DNA of 64,000 nucleotides from Arsenophonus sp048493715 (GTDB lineage Bacteria > Pseudomonadota > Gammaproteobacteria > Enterobacterales > Enterobacteriaceae). Of the stretch, positions 39,428 to 50,742 are shown piece after piece. The position numbers and the translations under genes are program-made. The DNA lies in contig JBGDCZ010000006.1 of the NCBI GenBank assembly GCA_048493715.1, positions 1-64,000 of the forward strand, in the 5' to 3' direction. The notes under the pieces were generated by a model. That model was not told the DNA's origin and did not search any database. It worked only from the letters and a program-made list of their open reading frames with translations. The number at the start of each line of letters is the position of its first letter. The first letter of the stretch is position 1.

Positions 39428-40448
39428 TTAAGAACACTTTTTGTTTGCCAATACACAACGTAGATGGTGACTAAGTTGGCGCAATTCACCACTACGTAGC
39501 ATATTGACCAAAATACCTAGTAACGCATAAATTGTGCCTAACATTAGCATCATCATGATATCAATACCAACATCAGCTAACCTTAAATCAAGTTGGTTAA
39601 TACCCGTGATGGCTTTTATTGCCCAGGTTGAAGGTAAAGAATAAGCAAACATTCTTACCCAATCGGGCATCGCCTGTAATGGCCAAATTGCGCCTGAAAT
39701 ATAAAATACCGGTGTGATAAGAAAAGCCAAGATCAGATAAATCATTTCTACACTACATAAAAATTCGGTGACAAACTTATCTAACCCTAAAATTGCTAAT
39801 AAAAACGGTAAAGTAACGATCAAAAGCTGATAAAGTGGCGCTTCCTGCCGGTAATCTAATACCCAAGGCCAGAGCGCAAAAAAGATGGCTGACAAAAATG
39901 ACCAAATCGGCAGCAAAACTCGGTCCCGGATTGAACAGAGGCTCGGTTATTCTTTTAATGAGTGTTAATAATGTACTGGCTTGTTGATCAGTAAAGCCGG
40001 TATTTCTTAGCCGTTAAGTATTATATTCGTTTAATAGCTGGACATAAGCGGAGGAAATTTCTTACTGAATTTGGTCACTGGCAAGCCGATTAGTACCATC
40101 ACCATAAACCGATACTGTAATATTCTTACCATTTAGTAAACTTTTTTCAAAATCGATAGGAATAAGAATAATGGCAAACAATTTTCATTCACGCATATCT
40201 GCCCTTGCTATAGCCAAGTTATCATAACTATATAATTTTATTTTCGGTATCGAATCTAATCGATTCATCAGTAAGCGGCTAGCTGAACTATGATCTTGAT
40301 TAACAATGGCTACCGGCAAATACCACAATACAGGCCGAATATAAACCAAACTCATAATGGATAATAAAACCAGCAATAATAACCAGATCGGCTTTGCCAA
40401 CATGCCAAGTAATACCCGATAAAAAGTCGTTAAATATAGCTTTATCAA
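39428..40448 (-). pseudogene. ABC-2 type permease remnant (second of two)
   Basis: The N-terminal part (IKLYLTTFYRVLLGMLAKPIWLLLLVLLSIMSLVYIRPVLWYLPVAIVNQDHSSASRLLMNRL) is an ABC-2 permease start with one helix and a periplasmic domain. It probably begins at TTG 40448 after GGAGG. Stops near 40188 and 40065 and frame changes near 39915-39960 separate it from the C-terminal membrane domain (39428-39916), whose helices include LILAFLITPVFYISGAIWPL. Its start overlaps the end of the first permease. Such pairs export drugs or other compounds with an HlyD-type adaptor. Confidence 0.82.
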
Positions 40449-41581
40449 ACTACCTCCTGCATTTTTAGCCTGGTTAACAGGCAATTACGGATCAGCAAGG
40501 CACAAATAGCAGGATAAACCAGCAATATTAAACACACTTGTATGACTCGCAGCAAAGAAACCTCTCGCAGAAAAATATCAAACATCACATTTAATGCATG
40601 GATAAGCGGTTGGATATTGGCAATGATCTGTGCAGGCCAAGCCATTGCCATTATTGGCATGGCAAAACCGGAAAAAGCCAAGGCAATACTAACTAACATT
40701 GCAATCAGACTATAGGCTGTAAAAATACTTTGGTAAAAACGAATAGCAACATACCAATACTTTGTGTGGCAGTTACATAAAAAAAGTAAAATGGGTTGCC
40801 GGCAACCCGGGCGTCAAAGAAAAAAGAGAGGGCAGCAATTTCAATTAATAACAAGGTAGTAAAAAACAGGCTATAGGGCATCAGCTTGCCTAATAAGGCA
40901 CTAGTAAAAGTTTTGTTGGTTACTAATTTACTAATGCCGTTCCACGCGACATAATTATAGATAGTACAAGTGATAACAAACAGCTGTAACATATAAATGG
41001 TAGCGGCAACTTGTTGATAATAAATATAATTTCTACTAGGGTTAAAGAGACTATCATAAAAAAGGGTAACTCTTGCTAAGGAAGGGATATTACGTCCCAC
41101 TGCTGAGGCTAATATTGGACGATATTGTGCATTTAATTCGGCTATTAATCCTCTAAAATCTTAAATGGCATAACTGTCATAGGCATAAAATAAGGCATTA
41201 TAATACATCCTAACTGTCGGTTGCCAACCAGTAAGTACATCCTTTTCAAAATGATAAGGAATATAGAGTAAAGCATAATCTTTATGCGCTACCTAGACGT
41301 AATAATGAAGTATTAAGTGTGCCATCAATTGCTTTAATATTTGGATGTGGCGTTGCATTTAAATTACGAATTAACTTATTCGACAGTAGACTATGGTCAT
41401 GATCAACCACTGAAACAGAAAGATTTAATAGGGTTACTTCGGAAAAGTTGGCGCTTACTAACATAAATAGAAGTAGTGGGAATATCCAACTTAGCCAATG
41501 TATGATCGGACTAAGAACAACAATCTGCATCTCTTGATTAAAAGCAAAACTAAAGTCACCCCCAATTGCTTTTACGGTCAT
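40445..41581 (-). pseudogene. ABC-2 type permease remnant (first of two)
   Basis: Three pieces on the reverse strand make one permease. They are an N-terminal piece with a helix and VSVVDHDHSLLSNKLIRNL, a central piece (40705-41100) with NPSRNYIYYQQVAATIYMLQLFVITCTIYNYV, and a C-terminal piece (40445-40699) with four helices. Stops at about 41280, 41162 and 40704 and frame changes between them break the gene. It starts 10 bases after the HlyD-like gene. The paired permease overlaps its stop. No ATP-binding subunit gene is present in the cluster. Confidence 0.82.
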
Positions 41582-41591
41582 AAAAAAACAC

Positions 41592-42565
41592 CTATTTATC
41601 CCATGTCCATAATGCGCTCATGCCAGGACCAGGACGCAGCCCTTCGACAGTCTCTAGTGGATAAAGACGTACTTCAAACGTTCTTAAATCAAAGTCTCCA
41701 GTTGCACGGGTTGTCCGTTTAGTTGCATAGTCTCCCATCGGGGCAAGTATAACGTCTTTGGCTTCAATAATTTTGTCATGCAAAGCGGGAACGCGTATTC
41801 CTATCCTATCACCTTTACGAACATAAGCCATGATATCTTCGCGTAAATTATAGATAAAGTAGGCCTGTAGTATACGAACGAGTGTAAGCAGGGGATTATT
41901 GGTATTAAATAACTCGCCAACTTCAGCTGGTATCGACCAACTTCGTCGTTAACTGGTACTTTGACAAGTAAATCATCAAATTGCACTTGTAGCTCGATCA
42001 ATTGTTGCTCAGTTTGTCGTAATGCAGCCACATATTTATGTCGTAACTCAATACGGTCACCATTTTTAGCTTCATCTAATTGCGCCTGAGCACATGTACC
42101 TGCTAAAAAGCGACATCTTTAGCCCAACTTGCCTTGTCTAGCTCATTAGCCGAAACATAGCCTTTAGCAGCTCAATTATTCAATCTAATATATTCGTTAT
42201 TTGCATTGGTATACTGAGATTGCGACTGTTTCAATGCGGCTTGAAAACTGCGGATCGTTTCTTCACGTATGCCATTCAATGACAGATCAAGTTGTGTTTT
42301 GGCTTGATCACGTACGGTGTTCAATGCGGCTAGCTGCGCCTGCAATTCCGGGTTTTCCAATGTAATTAATAATTGCCCTTTTTTACCATGTCACCTCGTC
42401 AATATGACGTTCAATAACAAGGCCTCTGGCTTTAGAGGTGACAATCACTTCCGGTGCATCTACTTCACCTTGCAACAAAAGATGCTTATTTTGTGTATAA
42501 AGCAACACAGCAATCGCAACAACAATCAGCATTAGTAGAACTAACCATAATATTCTTCTTTTCAT
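41592..42565 (-). pseudogene. HlyD-family membrane fusion protein remnant
   Basis: The adaptor links an inner-membrane exporter to an outer-membrane channel. ATG 42565 gives a signal-anchor helix (ILWLVLLMLIVVAIAVLLYTQNKH) and a lipoyl-like beta-barrel start (LLLQGEVDAPEVIVTSKARGLVIERHIDE). A frameshift follows near 42390. The coiled-coil hairpin (42172-42360) and the distal barrel (41592-41831, VRKGDRIGIRVPALHDKIIEAKDVILAPMGDYA) are in separate frames with several stops. It heads the exporter cluster. The closest E. coli layouts are the yhiI and ybhG loci, but the substrate is unknown. Confidence 0.85.
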
Positions 42566-42818
42566 ATTAGTTTTAATATACCTTAACTATTTCATATAAA
42601 ACTATACCTATTGCAATTAATTAACCACTCAGTATGCGCCTTTACCACGTAAGTGGTTAGTAAATTCGTGCGCTAAATCGCATAAAACAGACGATATACC
42701 TTTACTACAGTCCAATCTCATCTTTATCCTAAGCACATTTTGACTAGCAACCATTCAATTTTAGTCATGCTCATTCAGTTATGTGAAACCATGAAATACG
42801 TTTTTTACTGGATTAACT

Positions 42819-44511
42819 ATGTATGTTTTTGATTTATTATTTTTATTACTGCAACAAATGTGTGTCTATTTAGTTATTGCCTGGATGCTCAGTAAAACCC
42901 CCCTCATTATTCCGTTATTAAAAGTTACCGTTCTGATCCCACATAAGCTAATGTGTTATGTCATTTTTTCTGCTTTTTCCATTATAGGAAGCTATTTGGG
43001 GTTGTATATTGATGATACCATTGATAACACTCGTGCCATTGGTACCGTATTAAGTGGTTTACTCGGTGGCCCCAGCGTAGGAACATTGGTTGGCTTTACC
43101 GGCGGAATACATCGTTATTTACTAGGTGGCGCAACAGCCGCTAGCTGCATGCTGTCAACTATTATAGAAGGTTTAATTGGTGGACTGGTGCATCGCTATT
43201 ACACAAAACGGGCGCAAATCAATAAGTTGTTTAATCCCCACACTGCTGCAGCAGGTGTAACTTTTTTAGCAGAAATTAGTCAAATGTTAATCATTCTATT
43301 ACTAACAAAACCGTTTGCTAACACAATTGTGCTAGTTAAAAATATCGCTCTACCTATGATCATTACTAACAGCGTTGGCGCAGCTATGTTTATTCGTATC
43401 TTATTGGATAGACGAGCAATTATTGAAAAATATACCACTGCCTTTTCTGCCCAAGCGTTAAAAATTGCTGCCCATACTGAGGGAATATTGCGTAAAGGAT
43501 TTAATGCTAATAATAGTATGCATATTGCTAATATTATTTATCAAGAGTTAAAAATTGGTGCAGTTGCTATTACTGATACAGAAAAAATTCTCGCTTTTGT
43601 TGGCATCGGCTCTGATCATCATATCCCGGGCTCAAAACTTACTTCGCTACAAACAATGCGAGCTATTAAAAATAATGACGTGGTGTATGCTGACGGTAAT
43701 GAAGAGCCCTATCAATACTCACTGAGCACCAATTGTAAACTTGGTTCGGTTTTAGTGATCCCCTTACGAGGAGAAAATCAACAAGTCATTGGCACAATTA
43801 AACTTTACGAAGAGAAAAATCGGTTATTCAGTTCAATTAATCTTACCCTAGGAGAGGGGATTGCGAGCCTAATTTCCGCCCAAATTCTAACCGGTCAATA
43901 TGAGCGTAATAAACAATCTTTATTAAAATCAGAAATCAAATTGCTGCATGCACAAGTGAATCCTCACTTCTTATTTAATGCTCTTAATACACTACAAGCA
44001 GTAATACGTAAAGACAGCAAACAGGCTACTGAACTGATAAATTACCTATTGACTTTCTTCCGTAAAAATTTAAAACGTCCTGAAACGATAACAACCTTGT
44101 ATGACGAAATTGAGCATGTAAACGCTTACTTACAAATTAAAAAGGCGCGTTTTCGTGAACATCTGCAAATTAACATCGATATTCCACAAAAATTACAAAC
44201 CTATAGAATTACCTGCATTTTCACTACAACCTCTGGTTGAAAATGCTATCAAACATGGAACCGCACATTTACTCAATACCGGCCGAATTAGCTTGTGTGC
44301 CTTTCAGCAACAAACCGTTATTTATATTGAAATTAAAGATAATGCCGGCCTATATCAACCTGCTGCAATAAATGATGGATTAGGCATTAGCCTGGTAGAT
44401 AAGCGCCTGAAACTCCATTATGGTGAACAGTATGGTATCAATATCAGCTGCCAGCCAGAACAATTTACCTGTGTCAAACTTTGTATTCCTGTTAGGAAAA
44501 TAGCAAATTAG
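42819..44511 (+). pseudogene. btsS: btsS (yehU) remnant, LytS-type pyruvate-sensing histidine kinase
   Basis: BtsS is a high-affinity pyruvate sensor that phosphorylates BtsR. The product follows E. coli BtsS from the first residue: MYVFDLLFLLLQQMCVYLVIAWMLSKTPLIIPL. It has the LytS membrane domain, a GAF domain (KLGSVLVIPLRGENQQVIGTIKLYEEKNRLFSSIN) and the His-kinase motif LLHAQVNPHFLFNALNTLQAV with the phospho-acceptor His. One frameshift near 44200 separates the ATP-binding domain (LPAFSLQPLVENAIKHGT, DGLGISLVDKRLKL). Only that lesion is seen, so decay is recent or the base could be a sequencing error. Confidence 0.95.
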
Positions 44512-44522
44512 GCAGCATAACA

Positions 44523-45231
44523 ATGAAGATTGTGATAGTTGATGACGAACCATTAGCACGCGAGAACTTACGTTACCTTTTAGAGCAGGAAACCAATGTT
44601 GATATCATTAGCCAATGTGCTTGAAGCGATCAGTGTTATTCATAATAAAAAACCGGATGTTGTCTTCCTTGATATTCAAATGCCTCGCATTGCCGGACTT
44701 GAAATGGTACAAATGCTCGATCCGCAACATCGACCCTATATTATATTGTTACCGCTTTTGACGAATACGCCATTCAGGCTTTTGAGGAACACGCTTTTGA
44801 CTATTTACTAAAACCAGTAGAAAAAACTCGGTTATCAAAAACCCTTCAGCGGTTACACCACCATCAACAAAAACAAAATATTGATCAATTATCGAATCAT
44901 ATCGCACTCAAATACATTCCTTGTATAGGCCATAATCGCATTTGGTTGATACCACTTGAGCAAGTGCTTTATATTACATCTCGCATGGAATGACGTATAT
45001 GTTATGGATAACAAAAATCAGCAGGGGTTTACCGAACTTACCCTACGTACTATTGAAATGCGTACTACGTTAGTTCGTTGTCATCGACAATATTTGGTTA
45101 ATATGACTCAACTAAAAGAAATTACTTTTGGTGAAAATAGTCAGGCAAAACTGATATTAAGCAATGGTCAACATATTCCAATCAGCCGTCGCTATTTGAA
45201 ACCCTTTAAAGAGGCGTTAGGATTATGTTGA
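44523..45231 (+). pseudogene. btsR: btsR (yehT) remnant, LytTR response regulator
   Basis: BtsR activates the pyruvate transporter gene btsT in E. coli. The receiver domain starts MKIVIVDDEPLARENLRYLLEQETNVDI. Frame changes then occur near 44620 and 44755 around the phosphorylation site VVFLDIQMPR. A later piece gives EYAIQAFEEHAFDYLLKPVEKTRL. TGA near 44990 and one more shift precede the LytTR DNA-binding domain (TELTLRTIEMRTTLVRCHRQYLVNMTQLKEI) in the last frame. With several lesions it is clearly dead, supporting real loss of the btsSR pair. Confidence 0.95.
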
Positions 45232-45260
45232 TGCTATTGATCACTCTTTAATAAATAAAA

Positions 45261-45282
45261 GCTGAATTCCATTGAATTCAGC
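45261..45282. terminator. Bidirectional terminator between btsR and deaD
   Basis: A perfect 9-bp stem GCTGAATTC/GAATTCAGC with loop CATT lies between the convergent genes. On the reverse strand it is followed by TTTTATTTATT, so it mainly suits deaD. Confidence 0.8.
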
Positions 45283-45314
45283 GTTTGCATTTAAATAAGA
45301 TATTAATCCTTACA

Positions 45315-47141
45315 TCAGATATTGTGATTACTACGACGACGTAATCCAGCGTTATTATGTCCTTCATTACGACCACGGAACTGTTCACGCTCACTAAGTC
45401 GCTCGTTACCAAATCGGCGTCCTCGCTCACGTAATTCGCTACCATTATGGTGACCATTTCCGCGACGCTCAAACGGCTGTGCATCGCCTAATAACTGCAT
45501 TTGCATTGGTTTATTCAAAATACGAGTACGTGTCAAATGATTAAGTAATTCATTTGGCATACCTTTCGGTAACTCTATGGTTGAATGCGAGGCAAAAAGC
45601 TTAATGTTACCAATATAACGGCTACTGATATCGACCTCATTAGCAATGGCACCGACAATATGACGAACTTCAACACCATCATCACGGCCAACTTCAATCC
45701 GATACAATTCCATATCACCGACATCACGACGCTCGCGACGCGGGCGACGCTCAGAAGCACCATTACCCCGACGACGCTCATCACGGGAATTAAATTCACG
45801 TCGTGCACGACGGACAGGATCCGGTGGCATTATTAACGGCCGATCACCTTGCGCCATTTTTAATAGAGCTGAAGCCAAAATTTCCATATCCAGCTCATCA
45901 TCAGCAACTAATTTGGACAGTAATGCACGATATTTCTCTAAATCACCACTTTCCAATTGCTTTTGAATATTTTCAGCAAATTTAGCTTGGCGGCGCTCAC
46001 TTAAAACAGCCGAGCTTGGTAACTCAACTTCAGTAATTGGCTGCTTCATGATACGTTCAATATTACGTAATAATCGCCGTTCACGATTATCAACAAATAA
46101 AATAGCGCGCCCAGCTCGGCCTGCCCGTCCTGTACGACCAATTCGATGCACATAAGACTCAGCATCCATCGGTATGTCATAATTTACTACTAAACTAATA
46201 CGTTCAACATCTAAACCACGTGCTGCGACATCAGTAGCAATTAATATATCAAGACGACCATCTTTCAAACGCTCCAATGTTTGCTCACGCAGTGCTTGAT
46301 TCATGTCACCATTTAGAGCTGAACTATTATAGCCACTACGCTCAAGCGCTTCAGCAACCTCTAATGTGGCATTTTTGGTGCGCACAAAAATAATTGCCGC
46401 ATCAAAATCTTCCGCTTCCAAAAAACGAACCAATGCTTCATTTTTACGCATACCATAAACAGACCAATAACTTTGCGTAATATCCGGCCGGGTTGTCACG
46501 CTGGATTGAATGCTAATTTCTTGTGGTGATTTCATAAAGCGGCACGTAATACGGTGGATCGCTTCCGGCATTGTGGCAGAAAATAAGGCGGTCTGATGTT
46601 CGGTTGGGATCTGGCTCATTATATTTTCAACGTCTTCAATGAAACCCATTCGTAACATTTCATCCGCTTCATCAAGCACCAAACCACGTAAATGGGATAA
46701 ATTTAATGTACCCCGCGTCAAATGATCTAATAAACGACCGGGTGTTCCCACTACAATTTGGGGACCTTGTCTTAATGCACGCAACTGCGCATCATAACGC
46801 TGTCCACCATAGAGGGCGACAACATTCACTGTACGCATATGTTTAGAAAATTCACCCATCGCTTCGGCAACTTGTACGGCTAACTCACGTGTTGGTACCA
46901 ATACTAAGATTTGGGCGGCTTTCAATGACATATCTATATTATGTAGTAGCGGTAAACTAAAGGCGGCTGTCTTACCGCTACCAGTTTGTGCCATACCTAA
47001 TACGTCACGCCCGTCTAATAAATAGGGAATACATTGCTGCTGGATTGGCGATGGTTTTTCATAACCAAGATCATTAAGTGCAGAGAGAATTGGTGCTGAT
47101 AAACCTAAATAAGCAAAAGAGATTTCAGTCTCATTAGTCAT
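45315..47141 (-). CDS. deaD: DeaD (CsdA), cold-shock DEAD-box RNA helicase
   Basis: DeaD unwinds structured RNA in 50S ribosome assembly and joins a cold-shock degradosome. The product from ATG 47141 has 608 residues (629 in E. coli). It has the Q motif, Walker A AQTGSGKT, VLDEADEM, SAT (ATMPEAI) and HRIGRTGRAGR, then the dimerisation and RNA-binding domains. The C-terminal tail is Arg/Gly/Asn/Glu-rich (RRGNGHHNGSELRERGRR). A start 15 bases upstream is possible but homology begins at MTNETEIS. The order deaD-nlpI-pnp is as in E. coli. Confidence 0.97.
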   Translation of the reverse strand: MTNETEISFAYLGLSAPILSALNDLGYEKPSPIQQQCIPYLLDGRDVLGMAQTGSGKTAAFSLPLLHNIDMSLKAAQILVLVPTRELAVQVAEAMGEFSKHMRTVNVVALYGGQRYDAQLRALRQGPQIVVGTPGRLLDHLTRGTLNLSHLRGLVLDEADEMLRMGFIEDVENIMSQIPTEHQTALFSATMPEAIHRITCRFMKSPQEISIQSSVTTRPDITQSYWSVYGMRKNEALVRFLEAEDFDAAIIFVRTKNATLEVAEALERSGYNSSALNGDMNQALREQTLERLKDGRLDILIATDVAARGLDVERISLVVNYDIPMDAESYVHRIGRTGRAGRAGRAILFVDNRERRLLRNIERIMKQPITEVELPSSAVLSERRQAKFAENIQKQLESGDLEKYRALLSKLVADDELDMEILASALLKMAQGDRPLIMPPDPVRRARREFNSRDERRRGNGASERRPRRERRDVGDMELYRIEVGRDDGVEVRHIVGAIANEVDISSRYIGNIKLFASHSTIELPKGMPNELLNHLTRTRILNKPMQMQLLGDAQPFERRGNGHHNGSELRERGRRFGNERLSEREQFRGRNEGHNNAGLRRRSNHNI

Positions 47142-47315
47142 GCAAAAGTGCCTCATTCATTATGGTGGCCAGTTTACATAACTCTGCGAAAAAAATTTCG
47201 GTCATTTTCATTTAAAATATGAACTGGCTCAAATTATGTTATTAAACGAACAACAAGCCTTCATCACAATCGATGAAGACTTAAAAAAGCAGTGATGATA
47301 TGTTCGTCGCTACTG

Positions 47316-48194
47316 TTAGCCTGATTCTGAAAGGTCGTCTTGTGCCTGACCTAACAAAGCCAGTTCCAACAGTGCATAGCGGTGCTCAACAAAGCTATAT
47401 GCATTGTTAGCTACCGTAAGCTTGAATAACGCTATAGCGCTATCATTATCCCCCAGACTTAGGTAATGTTTACCTAAATAGAAGTTAGTTTCACTAAGAT
47501 GCTCAGCGAGCGAAGTGTTATCAGTTGAATTCTCTTTCAAACGAACCATCAATGTTTTTTCACTGATTTTACCTAAATAGAATTCAACTACATTCCAGCC
47601 CCATTGCCCTTTTTCCGCTTGCTTATAACGAGATGACAAATTGGCTTGTGCCATTTTTGGATCTATCTCTTTTTCCACTAAATAAAGCCATAAGCTGCGG
47701 AAAGAATCATTTGGATCTTGTTGATAACACACCAGCAGATCACCCTGCGCCAACCGCTGTCTTCCACCATAATACAGTGCAATCCCCCGATTCATGCGCG
47801 CGAAATTGTAAGTCGGATCAAGCTCTAAAACAGAATCAAACGCTTCATAGGCAGCATCAAAGTTGCCTGCCTGTGTAAAATATATTCCAAGGAAATTAAA
47901 AATTTCTGGAATATCAGGGCGTATAGCTAGCGCCATGGTAAAATCATTGCGCGCTAACTCCCTTAATCCGAGACTATCATACAACACTCCGCGTTCATAT
48001 AAAAGCTGTGCATATTCATCATCGGATAATGAGCAACTCGCAAGGATCTGTTCCACACGAGCCAATATTACTTCCTGTTGCAATGTGGGTTGCAATGGGA
48101 TAGCGAAGACTTCACTTTTGCGCCAATTTTCACTACTGCAACCGACAATAAAAACAACAGCAGCAGTATAAAGCCAGCGCAGAAAAGAATTCAT
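47316..48194 (-). CDS. nlpI: NlpI, TPR lipoprotein adaptor
   Basis: NlpI is an outer-membrane lipoprotein that presents the endopeptidase MepS to the protease Prc and scaffolds peptidoglycan enzymes. The 292-residue product (294 in E. coli) has a lipoprotein signal with Cys19 in the lipobox (FIVGC). TPR motifs follow: YERGVLYDSLGLRELARNDFTMALAIRPD, FNFLGIYFTQAGNFDAAYEAFDSVLELDP and FARMNRGIALYYGGR. The start at 48194 is preceded by GGGAGAAGG. It lies 120 bases downstream of pnp and is intact. Confidence 0.97.
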   Translation of the reverse strand: MNSFLRWLYTAAVVFIVGCSSENWRKSEVFAIPLQPTLQQEVILARVEQILASCSLSDDEYAQLLYERGVLYDSLGLRELARNDFTMALAIRPDIPEIFNFLGIYFTQAGNFDAAYEAFDSVLELDPTYNFARMNRGIALYYGGRQRLAQGDLLVCYQQDPNDSFRSLWLYLVEKEIDPKMAQANLSSRYKQAEKGQWGWNVVEFYLGKISEKTLMVRLKENSTDNTSLAEHLSETNFYLGKHYLSLGDNDSAIALFKLTVANNAYSFVEHRYALLELALLGQAQDDLSESG

Positions 48195-48315
48195 TTCCTT
48201 CTCCCAAAGACAGAAACTAATCAATATATCCCGTCAATCCCCACAATTACGGAGACTCAGTGATTGAACTGCTGAGTAGGTGCTCTTTTTACAGGACATC
48301 GAACCTTACGTCAAA

Positions 48316-50442
48316 TTATTCTGCAGAAATCTGCGTTTCGGTTTCAACCGGCTTTTCGACAGATACCGCTTCTTTGATACTAAGACGAATACGTCCTTGA
48401 CGATCAATTTCCAGTACCTTAACCGGCACTTCCTGACTTAACTGTAAGTAATCAGTAACTTTTTCAACGTGTTTTTCTGCTATCTGTGAGATATGCACCA
48501 AGCCTTCTTTGCCACCACCGATGGCAACAAAAGCACCAAAGTCAACAATACGTGTGACTTTGCCTTGATAAACACGGCCAACTTCAACTTCTGCTGTAAT
48601 ATCTTCAATACGACGAATCGCGGCTTCTGCTTTAGAGCTATCGGTTGCCGCAATTTTTACGGTACCATCATCATCAATTTCAATCGTAGTACCGGTCTCT
48701 TCGGTCAAGGCTCTAATGACAGAACCACCTTTACCAATAACATCTTTGATTTTGTCAGGATTAATGTGGATCGTGTGAATACGTGGCGCAAACTCAGAAA
48801 TCTCTTCACGGGGGCGATTAATAGCCTCTTCCATCACCCGCAAAAGGTGTAGACGCGCCCCTTTTGCCTGGTTTAACGCAACTTGCATAATTTCACGCGT
48901 AATGCCCTCAATCTTAATATCCATTTGCAGAGCACTAATACCTTCACGACTACCTGCCACTTTAAAATCCATATCACCTAAATGATCTTCATCACCCAAA
49001 ATATCGGAAAGTACCACAAAATTATCGTCTTCTTTCACTAACCCCATGGCAATACCGGCTACCGCAGCCTTAATTGGAACACCGGCATCCATTAATGCAA
49101 GTGATGCCCCACAGACGGAAGCCATAGAAGAAGATCCATTAGATTCGGTAATTTCAGACACCACACGTACAGTATAAGGAAACTCAGATTGGTTCGGCAT
49201 AACCGCCAAGACACCACGCTTAGCCAAACGTCCATGACCAATTTCACGACGTTTTGGCGAACCGACCATGCCTGCTTCGCCCACTGAATAAGGCGGAAAA
49301 TTATAATGGAATAGGAAACGATCGGTATATTCACCCATAAGTTCATCAATAACTTGTGCATCACGCTCGGTGCCAAGCGTTGCTGTGACCAACGCCTGAG
49401 TTTCTCCGCGAGTAAATAACGCTGAACCATGAGTACGGGGTAATATTCCAGTGCGTACATCGAGTGCACGTATCATGTCTTTTTCTCGTCCATCAATGCG
49501 CGGTTCACCTTTTAATACACGAGTACGAACCACTTTTTTCTCTAAACCGACCAGAATTTCGTTGATTTCAGCAACATCTAAAGATTCATCTTCTGCTAAA
49601 AGCGCATTAGTCACATCTTCTTTGATTGCATCAACGTTAGAGTAACGCTCTTGTTTTTCAGTAATACGGTAAGCATCACCCAATCGCTGTTCAGCTAATT
49701 CGGCAATGTGTTTATGTAATTCTTCATCAATCTCTTCTGGTTGCCAATCCCATTTTTCTTTACCCGTTTCAGCCGCCAATGCCTTAATATTATCAATCAC
49801 TATTTGTTGCTGATCGTGACCAAAAACAACCGCACCAAGCATCTGTTCTTCCGTCAATAAATCAGCTTCAGACTCTACCATTAGCACTGCAGTGGAGGTG
49901 CCTGCTACAACTAAATCTAAGCGACTACTTTTTAACTCATCAACGGTGGGATTTAAAACATACTGGTCATCAATATAACCAACTCGCGCCGCACCAATTG
50001 GACCATTAAATGGAATACCTGATAAAGATAATGCAGCCGAAGCACCGATCGTGGCAACAATATCTGGATTTACTTGTGGATTAATGGATACCACAGTAGC
50101 AATAATTTGTACCTCATTGACAAATCCCTCTGGAAATAGAGGACGAAGAGGACGATCAATCAGCCGGGCAATCAGTGTTTCACCTTCACCAGGACGACCT
50201 TCTCGACGAAAAAAACTACCTGGAATACGGCCTGCGGCATAAGATCTCTCCTGATAGTTGACTGTCAGTGGAAAGAAATCCTGCCCTTCTTTTACTTTCT
50301 TCTGTCCAACAACAGTGACAAATACGGCTGTATCATCCATATTAACCATAACCGCAGCAGTCGCTTGACGGGCCATCATACCCGTTTCGATAGTGACGGT
50401 ATGTTGGCCATATTGAAATTTACGAACAATAGGATTAAGCAA
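48316..50442 (-). CDS. pnp: Pnp, polynucleotide phosphorylase
   Basis: PNPase degrades RNA 3' to 5' using phosphate and is a degradosome component. The 708-residue product (711 in E. coli) contains two RNase PH domains (FFRREGRPGEGETLIARLIDRPLRPLFPEGF and RTHGSALFTRGETQALV), a KH domain (VIGKGGSVIRALTEETGTTIEI) and an S1 domain (GRVYQGKVTRIVDFGAFVAIGGGKEGLVHISQIA). The start codon is TTG after AAGGG, as in E. coli pnp, where the leader is an RNase III and PNPase autoregulation target. The gene is intact. Confidence 0.98.
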   Translation of the reverse strand: MLNPIVRKFQYGQHTVTIETGMMARQATAAVMVNMDDTAVFVTVVGQKKVKEGQDFFPLTVNYQERSYAAGRIPGSFFRREGRPGEGETLIARLIDRPLRPLFPEGFVNEVQIIATVVSINPQVNPDIVATIGASAALSLSGIPFNGPIGAARVGYIDDQYVLNPTVDELKSSRLDLVVAGTSTAVLMVESEADLLTEEQMLGAVVFGHDQQQIVIDNIKALAAETGKEKWDWQPEEIDEELHKHIAELAEQRLGDAYRITEKQERYSNVDAIKEDVTNALLAEDESLDVAEINEILVGLEKKVVRTRVLKGEPRIDGREKDMIRALDVRTGILPRTHGSALFTRGETQALVTATLGTERDAQVIDELMGEYTDRFLFHYNFPPYSVGEAGMVGSPKRREIGHGRLAKRGVLAVMPNQSEFPYTVRVVSEITESNGSSSMASVCGASLALMDAGVPIKAAVAGIAMGLVKEDDNFVVLSDILGDEDHLGDMDFKVAGSREGISALQMDIKIEGITREIMQVALNQAKGARLHLLRVMEEAINRPREEISEFAPRIHTIHINPDKIKDVIGKGGSVIRALTEETGTTIEIDDDGTVKIAATDSSKAEAAIRRIEDITAEVEVGRVYQGKVTRIVDFGAFVAIGGGKEGLVHISQIAEKHVEKVTDYLQLSQEVPVKVLEIDRQGRIRLSIKEAVSVEKPVETETQISAE

Positions 50443-50701
50443 AATAATACCCTTTTTAATAGCTGATTATTTATATAACAACACCAATCTTTTTCTTCTT
50501 GCTACATCCTCGCGACTAATGACAATACTGAATATTTTTAATCATTGTATTAATATCAGCATTCTCATTAGCCGCACGAACCGTTTGTAGCTAAAGAAGC
50601 TCACATTATTTAGAAATAAATTGGCAAAAATCTAAATCTATTTCCTAAAATCATTTTGTAAGTGTAAACCAATTCCAAAAATTTTTTGCACTTTCTAGCA
50701 G
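50443..50701 (-). other. pnp leader region
   Basis: About 260 bases of non-coding AT-rich DNA lie between the rpsO terminator and pnp. In E. coli this leader holds the pnp promoter and an RNase III-cleaved stem used in autocontrol. I could not define that stem here. Confidence 0.4.
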
Positions 50702-50725
50702 AAAAGGGGCCTACTGGCCCCTTTT
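50702..50725 (-). terminator. rpsO terminator
   Basis: AAAAGGGGCC pairs perfectly with GGCCCCTTTT around a 4-base loop, 18 bases after the rpsO stop. E. coli has an equivalent terminator between rpsO and pnp. Confidence 0.9.
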
Positions 50726-50742
50726 CTTTTAAAACCAACTAA

